Shown in pieces: positions 61,536 to 64,000 of a stretch of DNA of 64,000 nt. The translations under genes were made by a program, and so were the position numbers. This DNA is from CAKKQX01 sp963734595 (GTDB lineage Bacteria > Pseudomonadota > Gammaproteobacteria > Burkholderiales > SG8-41), in assembly GCA_963734595.1 (NCBI GenBank), contig CAVTHV010000014.1, forward strand, positions 124,001 through 188,000. The letters are read 5' to 3'. Within the stretch, counting starts at the first letter, position 1; every line of letters starts with the position of its first letter. The notes under the pieces are model-generated. The model saw only the letters and a list, made by a program, of their open reading frames with translations. It searched no databases and was not told the origin of the DNA.

Positions 61536-61799
61536 CTACAGCACCATGATCACCAGCGGGTGATCGCATAACTCGCGGTAAAGACCGTCGAGCTGTTCGC
61601 GCGAGGTGGCGCGGATCGTGCAGGTGACGCTCAGGTATTTGCCGTGCTTGCTGGATTTCATTTCCATGGTCGCGCCGTCGAAATCGGGCGCGTGACGCCG
61701 CACCACTTCAAGTATCGCCTGTGCGAATCCCGCGCGCGTGTGGCCGAGGATCTTGATCGGGAAGTCGCACGGATATTCGATCAGCGAAGCTTCAGCCAT
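61536..61799 (-). CDS. DUF493 (YbeD) family protein
   Basis: The 87-residue product starts MAEASLIEYPCDFPIKILG and has the ACT-like beta-alpha fold segments EMKSSKHGKYLSVTCTIRA and EQLDGLYRELCDHPLV of YbeD. In many proteobacteria it sits by lipB/lipA and dacA, as it does here, and is thought to be a small regulator. The ATG at 61799 is the family start. Confidence 0.88.
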   Translation of the reverse strand: MAEASLIEYPCDFPIKILGHTRAGFAQAILEVVRRHAPDFDGATMEMKSSKHGKYLSVTCTIRATSREQLDGLYRELCDHPLVIMVL

Positions 61800-61850
61800 G
61801 GTTTGGCCAGAATTCATCTCGAAAACCGGAAAAGTTTTTTGGTGCAGCGT

Positions 61851-62710
61851 CTACGCGGCCTGCCGCATCACCGTCTGTTTGAATTCCTGGTAGAGCCGGT
61901 GCATCTTGCGGAACACCGCGCCGGGCTTGCCGCTGCCGACCGGCCTGCCGTCGAGGCTGGTGACGGCCAGCACTTCCTTGGTCGACGATGTCACCCAGAG
62001 CTCGTCCGCGCTCCTGACCTCCTGCTCGGAGATCTCGCGCACCTCGTGCGGAATGCTGTTTGCCTGCGCGAGCTCGAGCACCACGTCGTAGGTGATGCCG
62101 GGCAGCACCAGGTGGTTTTTCGGCGGCGCGAGCAGCGTGCCGTCTTTCACGACGAACACGTTGCTCGCCGAAGCTTCGGTCAGATAGCCGTCGCGGAACA
62201 GCACGGTTTCGGCCGCGCCGGCGTCGACCGCCGCCTGGCGCAGCAGGCAGTTGCCGAGCAGCGATACCGATTTCACGTCGCACTTCAGCCAGCGGTAGTC
62301 GGTCGCGGTGATGGCCGGCACGCCGCTTTCCACCAGCTCTGCCGCCGGCGTGACCAGCGGGTTGCTCATCATGAACACCGTCGGCCTGGTGTTTTTCGGG
62401 AACGCGTGGTCGCGCCTGGCGACGCCGCGCGTCACCTGCAGGTATACCGACTGGTCGTCGCCGGCATTGCGCGCGACGATGTCGCGGATCAGCCCGGTCC
62501 ACTCGGCGTCGCTCATCGGGTTGGCGAGCCGGATGCCGTCGAGGCTGTGCTGCAGGCGCCGCAGATGCTCGGGCAGGCGGAACGGGTGGCGCGAATAGAC
62601 GGGAATGACTTCATAGACGCCGTCGCCGAAAATGAAACCGCGGTCGAGCACCGGGACCGCGCCTTTTCCAGCGGCATGAATTCGCCGTTGAGATAGACGG
62701 TTTCGCTCAT
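61851..62710 (-). CDS. D-amino acid transaminase, class IV (one frameshift)
   Basis: The N-terminus MSETVYLNGEFMPLEKA shifts near 62655 into LDRGFIFGDGVYEVIPVYSR, the PLP-enzyme class IV start. The catalytic lysine is in CDVKSVSLLGN, and YLTEASASNVFVVKDG and LPGITYDVVLELA are conserved. It resembles D-alanine aminotransferase, which supplies D-glutamate or D-alanine, and lies 4 bases after dacA on the same strand. A branched-chain aminotransferase role is less likely because of the context. Confidence 0.85.
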
Positions 62711-62714
62711 GATG

Positions 62715-63877
62715 TCAGAGGCCTTTCAGCAGCAGTCGCAGACTGTCCCACCCGCGTCCGAACAGGCCGGCGAGCGGCACGCTCTCCAGGGCCACCACCG
62801 GCAGCTCCCTGAAAGGTTTGCCGTCCAGAGTCAGTTTCATGACGCCCACTTTCTGGCCGGCGCCGATCGGCGCCAGCAGCGGCTGCAGGCTTTCCACGGT
62901 CGCCTTGAGTTTGTCGGCCTGGCCCTTGGGCAGGCTCAGATACAGGGCGTGCGCGAATCCGGCCTTGACGCTGTTGCCGCTGCCTTTCCACACCTGCAGT
63001 GTAGCGACCGACTGGTCTTTTTGATAGAGCTTCACGTGTCGTAGAACTGGAAGCCGTAGTTGAGCAGCTTCTGGCTCTCGGTGGCGCGCGCCGTTTCCGA
63101 GGCGGTGCCGAGCACCACCGAGATCAGGCGCCGTTCGCCGCGCTTGGCCGAGGTGATCAGGCAATAACCGGCGTTATCCGTATAGCCGGTTTTCATGCCG
63201 TCCACCGTGGGATCGAGCCACAGCAGCCGGTTGCGGTTGGCCTGCGTGATGTTGTTGTAGCGGAATTCCTTGAGCGAATAGAGCGGATAGTACTCGGGAA
63301 AGTCGCGGATGATCGCCGTCGCCAGCAGCGAGAGATCGTAGGCCGACGAGTAGTGCTGCGCATGCGGCAGCCCGGTCGCGTTCTCGAAGTGGGTGTCGTT
63401 CATGCCGAGACGCTGCGCCTCGCGGTTCATCATCTGCACGAACACTTCCTCGCTGCCGGCGATCGCCTCCGCCAGCGCGACGCAGGCGTCGTTGCCCGAC
63501 TGCACGATCATGCCGCGGATCAGCTCGTCGACCGTGACCGGCTTCCTCGGCTCGATGAACATGCGCGAGCCGCCGCTGTGCCATGCGCGCTCGGAAACCG
63601 GCACCGTCTGGTCGGGCCGGATGGTCTTCTGCTTGAGCGCGGCAAAAGTCAGGTAGGCGGTCATCAGCTTGGTGAGCGATGCCGGTTCGACGTGTTCCCG
63701 CGGATTCTGGCTCGCCAGAAGCTGCCCGCTGTTGAAATCGAGCAGCAGATAGGCCTTGGCGGCGAGCGGCGGCGGCGGGGGGATCGGGATTGCGGCGGGT
63801 TGCGCAAACAGGAGCTGGGGAAACAGCAGAACGACAAAGGCAATAAGCAGTCGCATGACCATCGCAAAAAGCGCCAT
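62715..63877 (-). CDS. dacA: D-alanyl-D-alanine carboxypeptidase, PBP5/6 type (one frameshift)
   Basis: A signal peptide (MRLLIAFVVLLFPQLLFA) is followed by the penicillin-binding motifs ASLTKLMTAY (SxxK), QSGNDACVA (SxN) and DGMKTGYTDNAG (KTG). A shift near 63035 separates this part from the C-terminal domain (KLYQKDQSVATLQVWKGSG to RGWDSLRLLLKG), which holds the membrane-proximal domain and amphipathic tail. It trims the terminal D-alanine of peptidoglycan stems. The ATG at 63877 is preferred; 63862 and 63856 are alternatives. Confidence 0.9.
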
Positions 63878-63961
63878 TATAAGGGTTTTCCGGTTGCGCG
63901 CATCGCACGGGACTGGAACAATGCGCGCTTTGATATTGGTCATAATGACAGGAGCCAGTCG

Positions 63962-64000
63962 ATGAAGTTCATTCGCAAATCGTGCGGTGCCGTTTTATTC
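63962..64000 (+). CDS. Start of an unidentified gene (cut by window edge)
   Basis: An ATG at 63962 with AGGAG nine bases upstream opens MKFIRKSCGAVLF, which looks like a signal-peptide start. Only 13 codons are present, so no family can be named. It is divergent from dacA. Confidence 0.45.
   Translation, partial: MKFIRKSCGAVLF

Overview
The window looks like a chromosomal piece of a high-GC betaproteobacterium, perhaps an uncultured one. Supporting family markers are a MetR/MetH methionine locus, a dihydrolipoamide dehydrogenase with its own N-terminal lipoyl domain, a BPSS1780-type membrane protein, DUF2782 next to homoserine kinase, a leuS-lptE-holA-proA run and a tonB-aroE-mtgA run. No rRNA, tRNA, CRISPR array, prophage or transposase was found.

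Layout. 1-10.05 kb is one end of an aryl-polyene (xanthomonadin-like) pigment cluster in two divergent arms and a facing operon: AMP ligase (cut by the left edge), membrane protein and acyl carrier protein on the minus strand; a flavin-dependent halogenase-like enzyme, a chorismatase, an acyltransferase and a glycosyltransferase on the plus strand; then methyltransferase, ketoreductase, dehydratase, a cysteine-less ketosynthase partner and a true ketosynthase on the minus strand. Together they could make a hydroxybenzoate starter from chorismate, load it on the carrier protein, extend it into a polyene, and decorate and esterify it. 10.1-16.4 kb holds a PAP2 phosphatase, metR, the gutted remains of metE, a rhodanese and the cobalamin-dependent metH. 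16.4-31 kb carries a dioxygenase, mpl, an amidase, a YqiA esterase, a kelch protein, a carrier-protein/AMP-ligase/acyltransferase fusion, an RNase II-type nuclease, a TonB protein, aroE, mtgA and an MFS transporter. 30.7-35.5 kb is a korC-korA-korB operon for a 2-oxoacid:ferredoxin oxidoreductase with an NADPH-type flavoprotein. 35.5-47.6 kb is mostly minus-strand housekeeping (lpdA, proA, holA, lptE, leuS). 47.8-51.2 kb is a UvrD-type helicase interrupted in helicase motif III by an intein. 51.2-64 kb holds thrB, DUF2782, a LOG-family protein, polA, DUF4197, a TlpA-like protein, lipA, lipB, DUF493, a D-amino acid transaminase and a D,D-carboxypeptidase.

Two features run through the window. 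First, many conserved genes right of about 13.6 kb contain single-base frameshifts, mostly extra bases, while the first 13 kb has none; this looks more like sequence error than biology. Second, several families of short imperfect palindromic repeats have inserted at gene borders and inside reading frames (lptE, uvrD twice, polA, aroE end, TlpA-like end), resembling the in-frame palindromic elements known from Rickettsia. The strongest points for follow-up are the UvrD intein, the internally deleted metE beside metR and metH, the coding-region palindromes, and the halogenase-containing aryl-polyene cluster.
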